A stretch of DNA of 5,446 nucleotides from NCBI GenBank assembly GCA_028287225.1, contig JAQBPZ010000022.1, forward strand, positions 1 to 5,446. The letters are read 5' to 3'. Source of the stretch: Gemmatimonadota bacterium (GTDB taxonomy: Bacteria > Gemmatimonadota > Gemmatimonadetes > Gemmatimonadales > Gemmatimonadaceae). The position numbers were made by a program, and so were the translations under genes. A model generated the notes under the pieces. The model worked only from the letters and a program-made list of their open reading frames with translations. It had not been told where the DNA came from and did not search any database. Shown here piece after piece: positions 1 to 5,303 of the stretch. The number at the start of each line of letters is the position of its first letter. Positions within the stretch are counted from its first letter, which is position 1.

Positions 1-58
1 CAGGACGGTAGGACCGAATGACCGGCAACCGGCAAACGTTTTCGGTCCTACCGTCCTG
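1..58. repeat. Perfect 18-bp inverted repeat made of 8-bp units
   Basis: Bases 1-18 (CAGGACGGTAGGACCGAA) are the exact reverse complement of bases 41-58, separated by a 22-nt spacer, so the transcript could form a long hairpin. The arms consist of near-identical 8-mers. The right side reads CGGTCCTA, CCGTCCTG, CCGTCCTA in tandem over 43-66, and the left arm carries the reverse-complement units CAGGACGG and TAGGACCG. It lies about 45 nt upstream of uvrB and could be the terminator of the preceding gene or a dispersed intergenic repeat. No T-tract follows the right arm. The left arm touches the window edge and may continue outside it. Confidence 0.85.
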
Positions 59-103
59 CCGTCCTACTCTCCCGAACAACACCCGAAAGCATTAGGTTCC
101 AGC

Positions 104-2197
104 ATGACCAGAGGCGCCGCCAAATTCAATCTCCAGGCTCCATTCCAGCCCGCCGGCGACCAGCCGCGGGCGATTGCGGAGCTCATGAAGGGACTCGATC
201 GCAACGATCGCTTCCAGGCGCTCCTGGGCGTCACCGGCTCGGGCAAGACGATGACGATGGCCAACGTCATCGCGCAGTACGGCAAGCCGACGCTCGTGCT
301 GTCGCACAACAAGACCCTCGCCGCGCAGCTCTACGGAGAGATCAAGAGCTTCTTCCCGACGAATGCCGTCGAGTACTTCATCTCGTACTACGACTACTAC
401 CAGCCGGAAGCCTACGTCCCCTCCTCGGACACCTACATCGAGAAGGACGCCTCCATCAACGAGGACATCGACCGGCTGCGTCTCCGCGCCACGTCGTCGC
501 TGATGGAGCGGAGCGACGTGATCATCGTCGCCACCGTCTCGGCCATCTACGGACTCGGCGACCCCGTGAGCTACCGGGAGCAGATGGTCACGCTCACGCA
601 GGGGCAGAAGGTCAACCGCGACGACGTGCTGCGCGCGCTGGTGAAGATCCAGTACAACCGCAACGACGTCTCGTTCGAGCGCGGCTCCTTCCGCGTGCGC
701 GGTGACACGGTCGAGATCTATCCCGCGTACGAGGAGCAGGGCGTCCGCGTGGAGCTCTGGGGCGACGAGGTGGAGCGCATCTCCAAGATCAACGTGCTCA
801 CCGGCGAGACCATCGCCACCCTGGAGCGCGCCGCGATCTATCCGGCCAAGCACTTCGTCACGCAGCGCCCCACGCTGGAGCGCGCGGTCGGGCTGATCCG
901 CCAGGAGCTCAACGCGCGCCTCACCGAGATGCGCAGCAACGGCCGACTCCTCGAGGCGCAGCGCCTGGAGAGCCGCACCAACTTCGACATCGAGATGATG
1001 CTCGAGATCGGCACCTGCGCCGGCATCGAGAACTACTCGCGCCACCTCTCCGGCCGCGAGAGCGGGGAGCGGCCGGCGTGCCTCTTCGACTACTTCCCCG
1101 AGGACTTCCTCGTGGTGGTCGACGAGTCGCACGTCACGCTGCCGCAGATCGCCGGCATGTTCAACGGCGACCGCGCCCGCAAGCTGACCCTCGTCGACTA
1201 CGGCTTCCGCCTGCCGAGCGCCCTCGACAACCGGCCGCTCATGTTCGACGAGTTCCTCTCCCTCACCCCGCGCGCCGTCTTCGTGTCGGCCACCCCGGGC
1301 GAGCTCGAGCTGCGTCTCTCGGAGGGCGTCGTCGTCGAGCAGATCATCCGCCCCACGGGGCTCATCGACCCGGTCATCGAGGTGCGTTCCGTCCGCGGTC
1401 AGGTCGACGACCTCCTCGGCGAGATCCGGAAGCGCACCGCGGTCGGCGAGCGCGTGCTGGTCACGACGCTCACGAAGCGGATGTCCGAGGACCTCACCGA
1501 CTACCTCCAGCAGGTCGGGGTGCGCGTGCGGTACATGCACTCGGACATCGACGCGATCGAGCGGATGGAGATCGTGCGCGGGCTTCGGCTGGGCGACTTC
1601 GACGTCCTCGTCGGCATCAACCTCCTGCGCGAGGGCCTCGACATGCCCGAGGTCTCGCTCGTCGCCATCCTCGACGCCGACCAGGAGGGCTTCCTGCGCT
1701 CGGACCGGTCGCTCATCCAGACGGTGGGCCGCGCGGCCCGCCACATCAACGGCCGCGCCATCTTCTACGCGGACCGCATCACCGGCTCCATGCAGCGCTG
1801 CATGGACGAGACGGCACGCCGCCGCGAGATCCAGACGGCCTACAACACCGAGCACGGGATCGTCCCCACGTCGGTCTCCAAGAGCATCGACCAGGTGAAC
1901 TTCACCACGCGCGTCGCCGACGCCCGCGTGGAGCGCGACGATGGCGAGAAGCCCAAGCGCGGGAAGAAGGTGGCCGAGGCCGCCGCGCCGAGCTACGAGA
2001 TGGTGGACCCCGAGACCCTGGTGAAGATGCTCGAGGACCAGATGCGCGAGGCGGCCACCTCGCTGGACTTCGAGGCGGCCGCCCGCCTCCGCGACCAGCT
2101 CTTCGAGGTCAGGGCGCGGATGGCCGGCGGGCCGGTGCGCGGGAAGCTCGCCGCGGACGCCGCACCCGCGAAGGCGGGAGGCGCGGGGCGCCGATGA
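104..2197 (+). CDS. uvrB: UvrABC system protein B (excinuclease ABC subunit B)
   Basis: UvrB is the damage-verifying, helicase-like subunit of bacterial nucleotide excision repair. UvrA loads it onto DNA and it then recruits UvrC for incision. The 697-residue product is slightly longer than the usual ~670. Visible are Walker A GVTGSGKT (42-49), the aromatic beta-hairpin that clamps DNA (about 94-119, with YYDYYQPEAY), the DESH Walker B box (340-343), motif V around GINLLREGLD (504-513), motif VI QTVGRAAR (539-546), YNTEHGIVPTS (580-590) and a C-terminal UVR helical hairpin (about 640-673) that contacts UvrC. The Ala/Gly/Lys-rich tail after it explains the extra length. The ATG at 104 gives the family-typical N-terminus (KFNLQAPFQPAGDQP) and has a weak AGG 7 nt upstream. 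The stop overlaps the tsaE start (ATGA). No catalytic motif is missing. Confidence 0.99.
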   Translation: MTRGAAKFNLQAPFQPAGDQPRAIAELMKGLDRNDRFQALLGVTGSGKTMTMANVIAQYGKPTLVLSHNKTLAAQLYGEIKSFFPTNAVEYFISYYDYYQPEAYVPSSDTYIEKDASINEDIDRLRLRATSSLMERSDVIIVATVSAIYGLGDPVSYREQMVTLTQGQKVNRDDVLRALVKIQYNRNDVSFERGSFRVRGDTVEIYPAYEEQGVRVELWGDEVERISKINVLTGETIATLERAAIYPAKHFVTQRPTLERAVGLIRQELNARLTEMRSNGRLLEAQRLESRTNFDIEMMLEIGTCAGIENYSRHLSGRESGERPACLFDYFPEDFLVVVDESHVTLPQIAGMFNGDRARKLTLVDYGFRLPSALDNRPLMFDEFLSLTPRAVFVSATPGELELRLSEGVVVEQIIRPTGLIDPVIEVRSVRGQVDDLLGEIRKRTAVGERVLVTTLTKRMSEDLTDYLQQVGVRVRYMHSDIDAIERMEIVRGLRLGDFDVLVGINLLREGLDMPEVSLVAILDADQEGFLRSDRSLIQTVGRAARHINGRAIFYADRITGSMQRCMDETARRREIQTAYNTEHGIVPTSVSKSIDQVNFTTRVADARVERDDGEKPKRGKKVAEAAAPSYEMVDPETLVKMLEDQMREAATSLDFEAAARLRDQLFEVRARMAGGPVRGKLAADAAPAKAGGAGRR

Positions 2198-2679
2198 CGG
2201 GGCCCGCCGCCGACCGACCCGCGCATCCTCCCCTCGTCCCGCCCCTCGCCGAGCGGGGCGCGCTCGCCATGTCGCTCGAGGAGCTGCGCGACTGGGGGAT
2301 GAAGTTCGGCCGTGCCGCGCACGCGCCGGTCACCGTGGTGATCCGCGGCGAGCTCGGGGCGGGGAAGACCACGCTCGTCCAGGCGATCTGCCGCGGCTAC
2401 GGCGTGGTCGAGGAGGTCACCAGCCCCACCTTCGCCCTCGTGCACGAGTACCAGGCGCCGCGCGCGCCCGTGTATCATCTCGACCTCTATCGGCTGGACC
2501 GTCCGGACCAGCTCGACGCGATCGGGTGGGACGAGATCGTCTCGAGCCGGTCCGTGGTGCTCGTGGAATGGCCGGAGCGCGCGGGCGATCGGCTGCCGCG
2601 CGAGCACGTGACGCTCTCGCTCCAGCACCTGCCCGACGACCCCCACCGGCGCCTCCTCTACGCGGGATGGAACGCATGA
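2194..2679 (+). CDS. tsaE: tRNA threonylcarbamoyladenosine biosynthesis ATPase TsaE
   Basis: TsaE is the small P-loop ATPase that works with TsaB and TsaD in transferring the threonylcarbamoyl group to A37 of ANN-decoding tRNAs, in the cytoplasm. The 161-residue product shows Walker A GELGAGKT (52-59), the family signature VTSPTFALVHEY (75-86), YHLDLYRL (94-101) and the Walker B-like VVLVEWPER (121-129). The chosen ATG overlaps the uvrB stop as ATGA, with GGGAGG 12 nt and a GGGG run about 5 nt upstream. It adds a proline-rich stretch of about 25 residues before the conserved core. An internal ATG at 2269 (MSLEELRDWG) is a possible alternative start. The tsaB start overlaps its stop. The function call is secure; only the start is uncertain. 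Confidence 0.96.
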   Translation: MTGPAADRPAHPPLVPPLAERGALAMSLEELRDWGMKFGRAAHAPVTVVIRGELGAGKTTLVQAICRGYGVVEEVTSPTFALVHEYQAPRAPVYHLDLYRLDRPDQLDAIGWDEIVSSRSVVLVEWPERAGDRLPREHVTLSLQHLPDDPHRRLLYAGWNA

Positions 2680-3338
2680 TCGCGCTCGTGATCGAGGCCT
2701 CCACCTACGTCGGCAGCGTCGCCCTGGTGGACGGCGCCCGCGTGCTGGCCGAGCGAACCGTGGCGATGCGGGGGCGCGAGCACGAGGCCCTGATGCCCGC
2801 CGTGGCGGAGGTGCTCGCCGAGGCGGGTATTGCGGCCGCCGCGCTGGATCGCGTGGTCTGCGGGGCAGGGCCCGGCGCGTTCACGAGCCTCCGGATCGCG
2901 GGGGGCATCGCCAAGGGCATCGCCCTGGCGGTCAACTGCCCGCTGGTGCCGGTCTCCTCGCTCGGGCTGCTGGTGGCGGCGCGCCCGCTCGACGCCGGCC
3001 GCTACCTCGCCGCCGTCGACGCCATGCGCGGCGAGCACTACGCCCAGCCCTGGGAGGTCGCGGCCGACGGGCGCATCTCCTCTGCGGGGCCGGTCGCACT
3101 GGTCAGGTCGGACGCGCTCGCCGACGCGGGGGCGTCGATCGGGGCGGTGGTGATCGGGCCGGGACAGCCGGGGGGGCGCGCCGTGGACCCGCACGCCCAC
3201 GGCGCGGCTCGCCTCACAAATCTGCTCGACGCGGGCGAGGCTGCCGACCTGGCATCCTGGGAGCCGGCGTACGGACGGCTGGCCGAAGCGCAGGTGAAGT
3301 GGGAGGCGGCGCACGGTCGGCCGCTCACCCTCGCGTGA
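2676..3338 (+). CDS. tsaB: tRNA threonylcarbamoyladenosine biosynthesis protein TsaB
   Basis: TsaB is the non-catalytic ASKHA-fold partner of TsaD in t6A synthesis and bridges TsaD and TsaE. The 220-residue product fits the usual ~220-240. It begins MIALVIEAST, aligning with the family's ILALDTST start. It has the GREHEALMP segment (33-41) and the glycine-rich signature GPGAFTSLRIAGGIAKGIA (65-83), followed by PLVPVSSLGLL. The signature departs from the common GPGSFTGLRIG at several positions, and Glu7 stands where the family often has Asp. I chose ATG 2676 because it forms the same ATGA overlap as the other junctions and has GGGATGG 5 nt upstream. The in-frame ATG at 2667 would add only three residues. 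The C-terminal half is less conserved, as is normal. tsaD is not nearby. Confidence 0.93.
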   Translation: MIALVIEASTYVGSVALVDGARVLAERTVAMRGREHEALMPAVAEVLAEAGIAAAALDRVVCGAGPGAFTSLRIAGGIAKGIALAVNCPLVPVSSLGLLVAARPLDAGRYLAAVDAMRGEHYAQPWEVAADGRISSAGPVALVRSDALADAGASIGAVVIGPGQPGGRAVDPHAHGAARLTNLLDAGEAADLASWEPAYGRLAEAQVKWEAAHGRPLTLA

Positions 3339-3835
3339 TCGTGGTGCCGGGCGCGGTCGTGACCGTCCGGCTCGCGCAGGCGCGCGACGTGGCTCGCGTT
3401 TCGGCCATCGAGAACGCGTCCTTCGCCGACCCGTGGACGGAGGAGGCGTTTCAGTCCTCGCTCGTGCTGTCGCACATCCGCTTCCTCGTGGCGGAGGCGC
3501 CGGAGGCCGGACCGGCCGGCGAGGCGACTGGCGCCCCCGTCGTGGTAGGGTATGTTCTCACGATGCTCCTCGGCCCGGAGGGCGAGATCGCGGACATCGC
3601 CGTGGCACCCGAGGCGCGGGGCCGGGCGATCGGTGGGGCGCTGCTGGACGCGGCGCTCGCGGACCTCGTGCGGGCCGGCGTCCGGACCGTGTACCTGGAG
3701 GTCCGGGAGTCGAACCTGGCCGCGCGGCGGCTCTACGCCTCGCGCAGCTTCGGCGACGTCGGACGACGGCGCGGGTATTACCAGCACCCGGAGGAGGACG
3801 CCCTGGTCCTCCGGCGGGATCTGGCGCCGACGTGA
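3335..3835 (+). CDS. rimI: RimI-type GNAT protein N-alpha-acetyltransferase
   Basis: RimI is a GNAT-fold enzyme that moves acetyl from acetyl-CoA to protein N-termini, classically ribosomal protein bS18. Numbering from GTG 3335 (166 residues), it has the RimI-like opening IENASFADPWTEEAF (25-39), the acetyl-CoA pyrophosphate loop RGRAIGGALL (95-104) after IADIAVAPEA, then LEVRESNLAARRLY (121-134) and GRRRGYYQHPEEDAL. Glu122 and Tyr134 are 12 apart, the same spacing as catalytic Glu103 and Tyr115 of enterobacterial RimI. The usual GF after the LY motif is SF here. GTG 3335 overlaps the tsaB stop (GTGA). No strong Shine-Dalgarno is visible, and GTG 3341, 3344 or 3359 (V-T-V-R-L) are alternatives; 3359 would give a more typical length. 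The substrate is inferred from the family and from its place after tsaB. Confidence 0.92.
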   Translation: MIVVPGAVVTVRLAQARDVARVSAIENASFADPWTEEAFQSSLVLSHIRFLVAEAPEAGPAGEATGAPVVVGYVLTMLLGPEGEIADIAVAPEARGRAIGGALLDAALADLVRAGVRTVYLEVRESNLAARRLYASRSFGDVGRRRGYYQHPEEDALVLRRDLAPT

Positions 3836-3959
3836 AGTAAAGTGTTACATGAAGGTGCTGGTGCAACTCGTTGGGCGCAGGTGTGTTATCGGAGTGGAAA
3901 TGTTGTGTGGACGTGTGCGGGAAATCGGTGACGTGCAGTCGGACTTAATCTTTAGCGTG

Positions 3960-3985
3960 TGGGCGGAGCAACGACATCTCGCCCA
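3960..3985 (+). promoter_or_regulatory. Small hairpin abutting the ssb ribosome binding site
   Basis: TGGGCG (3960-3965) pairs exactly with CGCCCA (3980-3985) around a 14-nt loop. One further G-U pair is possible inside. The last base of the right arm is the first A of the AGGAGG Shine-Dalgarno, so folding could modulate ribosome access. Six base pairs is short for this GC content, and chance is a real alternative. Confidence 0.3.
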
Positions 3986-3990
3986 GGAGG
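3985..3990 (+). promoter_or_regulatory. Strong ribosome binding site of ssb
   Basis: AGGAGG, a full Shine-Dalgarno core, lies 7 nt before the ATG at 3998 and is followed by the A-rich AAGCAAA. It is the strongest site in the window and fixes the ssb start. It fits the high expression expected of SSB. Confidence 0.9.
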
Positions 3991-3997
3991 AAGCAAA

Positions 3998-4516
3998 ATG
4001 AGCCGCAGCTTGAACAAGGTGACCCTGATTGGAAACCTCGGGAACGATCCCGAGGTGCGCTCGACCACCGGTGGCAACCGGGTCGCGACCTTCTCGCTCG
4101 CCACGAGCCGCTCGTGGAACGACGCGACCGGCGCGAAGCAGGAGAAGACGGAATGGCACCGCTGCGTGGTCTGGAACACGAAGAGCTCGCAGCTCGCCGA
4201 CATCGTCGAGAAGTACGTCAAGAAGGGGGACAAGATCTACGTCGAAGGGCGCATCGAGTACCGCCAGTCGCAGCACAAGGAGAACCAGACCCGCTACTCC
4301 ACCGAGATCAACGTGCGCGAGCTGATCATGCTCGGCGGCGGCTCGGGCGGCGGCGGTGGCGGCGCTCCGCGCGGTGACTTCGAGGGCGAGGGCAGCAACG
4401 CCTCCCGCTCCCGCGCTGCCGCTCCCGCCAAGGCCAAGGCCGGCGCGGCGGGTGGCGACGACTTCGAGGATTTCCCCGGCGCACTGGCCGACGAGGACGA
4501 CGACCTGCCGTTCTGA
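3998..4516 (+). CDS. ssb: Single-stranded DNA-binding protein SSB
   Basis: SSB coats single-stranded DNA during replication, recombination and repair and recruits partner enzymes through its C-terminal tip. The 172-residue product has an OB fold over about 1-112 (SLNKVTLIGNLGNDPEVR, FSLATSRSWND, EWHRCVVW, YVKKGDKIYVEGRIEYR), a flexible Gly-rich linker with GGGSGGGGGG (113-122), an Ala/Lys/Ser-rich stretch, and the acidic tail ending DEDDDLPF, a close match to canonical DDDIPF. Trp40 and Trp53 match the stacking tryptophans of E. coli SSB (40 and 54). Trp59 sits near E. coli Phe60. The E. coli Trp88 region reads EYRQSQ, with no tryptophan. The ATG is fixed by AGGAGG 7 nt upstream. It is a separate gene from the rimI block, 162 nt downstream, and is followed by a hairpin terminator. 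Confidence 0.98.
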   Translation: MSRSLNKVTLIGNLGNDPEVRSTTGGNRVATFSLATSRSWNDATGAKQEKTEWHRCVVWNTKSSQLADIVEKYVKKGDKIYVEGRIEYRQSQHKENQTRYSTEINVRELIMLGGGSGGGGGGAPRGDFEGEGSNASRSRAAAPAKAKAGAAGGDDFEDFPGALADEDDDLPF

Positions 4517-4529
4517 CCTGAGCGGGGTC

Positions 4530-4538
4530 TGTGGATAA
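4530..4538 (-). promoter_or_regulatory. Consensus DnaA box (TTATCCACA on the minus strand)
   Basis: TGTGGATAA on the + strand is the exact reverse complement of the 9-mer TTATCCACA, the high-affinity DnaA binding site. It starts 13 nt after the ssb stop codon and ends 9 nt before the terminator-like stem. I saw no second exact box, and there is no AT-rich unwinding element or dnaA/dnaN gene here, so it is not an origin on this evidence. Binding in vivo is unproven. Confidence 0.5.
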
Positions 4539-4547
4539 CTGATCGTT

Positions 4548-4584
4548 CGTGGGGCGCGTCGGAGCACATCCGACGCGCCCCACG
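4548..4584 (+). terminator. Hairpin terminator after ssb
   Basis: CGTGGGGCGCGTCGGA (4548-4563) pairs perfectly with 4569-4584 around the 5-nt loop GCACA, giving a 16-bp stem with 13 G-C pairs, 31 nt after the ssb stop. It lacks the T-tract of a classical intrinsic terminator (TCGCGTTCC follows). It could therefore be a T-less terminator or a 3'-end stabilising structure. It separates ssb from the sigma factor gene. Confidence 0.75.
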
Positions 4585-4597
4585 TCGCGTTCCGGCC

Positions 4598-4619
4598 ACT
4601 CCGGTCGTCATCCCGGAGT
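4598..4619. repeat. 7-bp hairpin, first of a pair
   Basis: ACTCCGG (4598-4604) and CCGGAGT (4613-4619) form a perfect 7-bp stem with an 8-nt loop in the gap upstream of the sigma factor gene. A second hairpin of the same geometry lies 12 nt further on. It could be a transcript structure or a protein-binding dyad. Chance is possible at this GC content. Confidence 0.35.
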
Positions 4620-4631
4620 CGGAGCGGAGTC

Positions 4632-4653
4632 GCACCGGGGTCGGAGCCGGTGC
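4632..4653. repeat. 7-bp hairpin, second of a pair
   Basis: GCACCGG (4632-4638) and CCGGTGC (4647-4653) form a perfect 7-bp stem with an 8-nt loop, the same dimensions as the hairpin at 4598-4619. Both share a CCGG core, and GTCGGAG recurs between and within them (4618, 4640). It ends 36 nt before the putative -35 element of the sigma factor gene. Confidence 0.35.
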
Positions 4654-4689
4654 AGCGCCGCCACCCGCGCCGGTACCGCGCACGCGGCC

Positions 4690-4718
4690 TGTAAGCATTT
4701 CCCGCCTCCCGGCATCAA
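4690..4718 (+). promoter_or_regulatory. Possible ECF-type promoter of the sigma factor gene
   Basis: TGTAAGCATTT (4690-4700) resembles the G/T-A-A-C plus T-rich -35 element of ECF sigma factor promoters. The core GTAAGC is 16 nt from CATCAA (4713-4718), a loose match to CGTC-type -10 elements. Initiation about 7 nt further on would fall at the ATG at 4725, giving a leaderless transcript. That agrees with the absence of a Shine-Dalgarno sequence before this ATG. The match is by eye and imperfect. Confidence 0.35.
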
Positions 4719-4724
4719 CACTCC

Positions 4725-5303
4725 ATGCCTCCACTCACCGAAGGGGCGACTGCTTCGGCCGTCGCCACCACGGCTCCCCCAGGCGACGCCGTGTACGGGC
4801 AGCTCGAGCGCCTGGCGCGCGGCGACCAGTCGGCGCTCGCGGAGCTGTTCGTCGAGCATGGAGACCTGGTCTACCGCACGGCGCTCCGGCTCACGCAGAG
4901 CCGGCCCGATGCCGAGGACGTGGCGCAGGAGGTCTTCCTGCGCCTGGCGGGCGCCGTCGCCGGCTTCACCGGACCCGCCGCCAGCTTTCCCGGCTGGATC
5001 CGCCGCATCGCGGTGCGTCAGGCGCTCATGCACCTCCGGAGCGGCCGGCGCCGCCGCGAGGTGAGCGTCGAGGGCGTCCTCGGCCTCCTCGCGCCCGTCG
5101 AGCCTCACATCGATCGGATGGCCATCGACGTCGCGGTCGCCCGTCTCTCCGACGACCAGCGCACCGTCTTCCTGCTCCGGGAAGTGGAAGGCTACGCGCA
5201 CGCCGAGATCGCCGACCTCCTCGGCATCAGCGTCGCCAGCTCCGAAGTCCGACTTCACCGTGCACGCCGCGCCCTGCGCGAGCTGCTGCGAGGCTCCCGA
5301 TGA
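4725..5303 (+). CDS. ECF-family (sigma-70 group 4) RNA polymerase sigma factor
   Basis: This alternative sigma factor would direct RNA polymerase to a small regulon. The 192-residue product has region 2 at about 27-110 (LERLARGDQSALAELFVEHGDLVYRTALRL, then DAEDVAQEVFLRL at 62-74 for core binding, and FPGWIRRIAVRQALMHLR for -10 recognition). A linker follows, then region 4 at about 131-189 (LSDDQRTVFLLREVEGYAHAEIADLLGIS, then a recognition helix ending RLHRARRALRELL). There is no region 1 or 3, as expected for the group. The recognition turn reads SVASSEVRLHRAR where many relatives have SVGTVKSRLHRAR. The ATG has no Shine-Dalgarno and adds about 22 low-complexity residues; GTG 4791, with AGG 7 nt upstream, is an alternative. 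Its stop overlaps the next gene (ATGA). ECF group and signal cannot be assigned. Confidence 0.95.
   Translation: MPPLTEGATASAVATTAPPGDAVYGQLERLARGDQSALAELFVEHGDLVYRTALRLTQSRPDAEDVAQEVFLRLAGAVAGFTGPAASFPGWIRRIAVRQALMHLRSGRRRREVSVEGVLGLLAPVEPHIDRMAIDVAVARLSDDQRTVFLLREVEGYAHAEIADLLGISVASSEVRLHRARRALRELLRGSR

Larger units (their letters stand above)
3836..3997 (+). promoter_or_regulatory. ssb upstream region with putative promoter
   Basis: This 162-nt gap between rimI and ssb is visibly less GC-rich than the genes around it, and its + strand is rich in GTGTG (3881, 3905, 3913, 3957). The most AT-rich stretch is CTTAATCTTT at 3944-3953. It contains weak -10-like hexamers (TAATCT at 3946, TTTAGC at 3951), the latter 17 nt after GTGACG (3928-3933), a poor -35 match. 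Initiation near 3960 would give a leader of about 40 nt. No strong terminator separates rimI from ssb, so readthrough from the operon is also possible. The exact promoter is a guess; the base-composition shift is what the sequence shows. Confidence 0.35.

Noticed and set aside
92..1855. 587-codon open frame on the minus strand opposite uvrB
   Set aside because: It mirrors the strongly biased codons of uvrB. Its translation is a run of Val/Asp/Glu/Arg/Leu/His with no recognisable domain, and uvrB is intact on the + strand.
1078..2193. Long in-frame upstream extension of tsaE overlapping the 3' half of uvrB
   Set aside because: Its translation is Arg/Pro/Gly-rich out-of-frame uvrB sequence. 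TsaE homology begins only after 2194, and the ATG there fits the operon's overlap pattern.
2526..2675. Upstream extension of tsaB inside tsaE
   Set aside because: The extra residues are low-complexity Arg/Ala/Pro sequence from the shadow of tsaE. The TsaB family start (MIALVIEAS) is at 2676.
1993..3787. Several minus-strand open frames of about 215-250 codons opposite tsaE, tsaB and rimI
   Set aside because: All are shadows of high-GC codon use on the + strand, without recognisable motifs or plausible start signals.
3836..3849. GTAA-AGTG-TTAC mini-dyad just after rimI as a terminator
   Set aside because: A 4-bp stem with no T-tract is too weak to support termination.
4339..4373. GGC-rich short tandem repeat
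   Set aside because: It encodes the normal glycine linker of SSB (GGGSGGGGGG), so it is explained by the protein.
4530..4653. Possible replication origin
   Set aside because: There is one DnaA box only, no AT-rich unwinding region and no dnaA, dnaN or parAB neighbours.
4671..4678. CGGTACCG palindrome upstream of the sigma promoter
   Set aside because: An isolated 8-bp palindrome is expected by chance in sequence this GC-rich, and nothing else marks it as an operator.
3845..4734. Minus-strand open frames across ssb and the following gap
   Set aside because: They run through the terminator hairpin and the ssb Gly linker, giving Arg/Pro/Ala-rich products with no domain. ssb is unambiguous on the + strand.
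4549..5064. Plus-strand 171-codon frame starting in the terminator and overlapping the sigma gene
   Set aside because: It starts in a hairpin, crosses the intergenic repeats and becomes Ser/Arg/Pro-rich out-of-frame sigma sequence.
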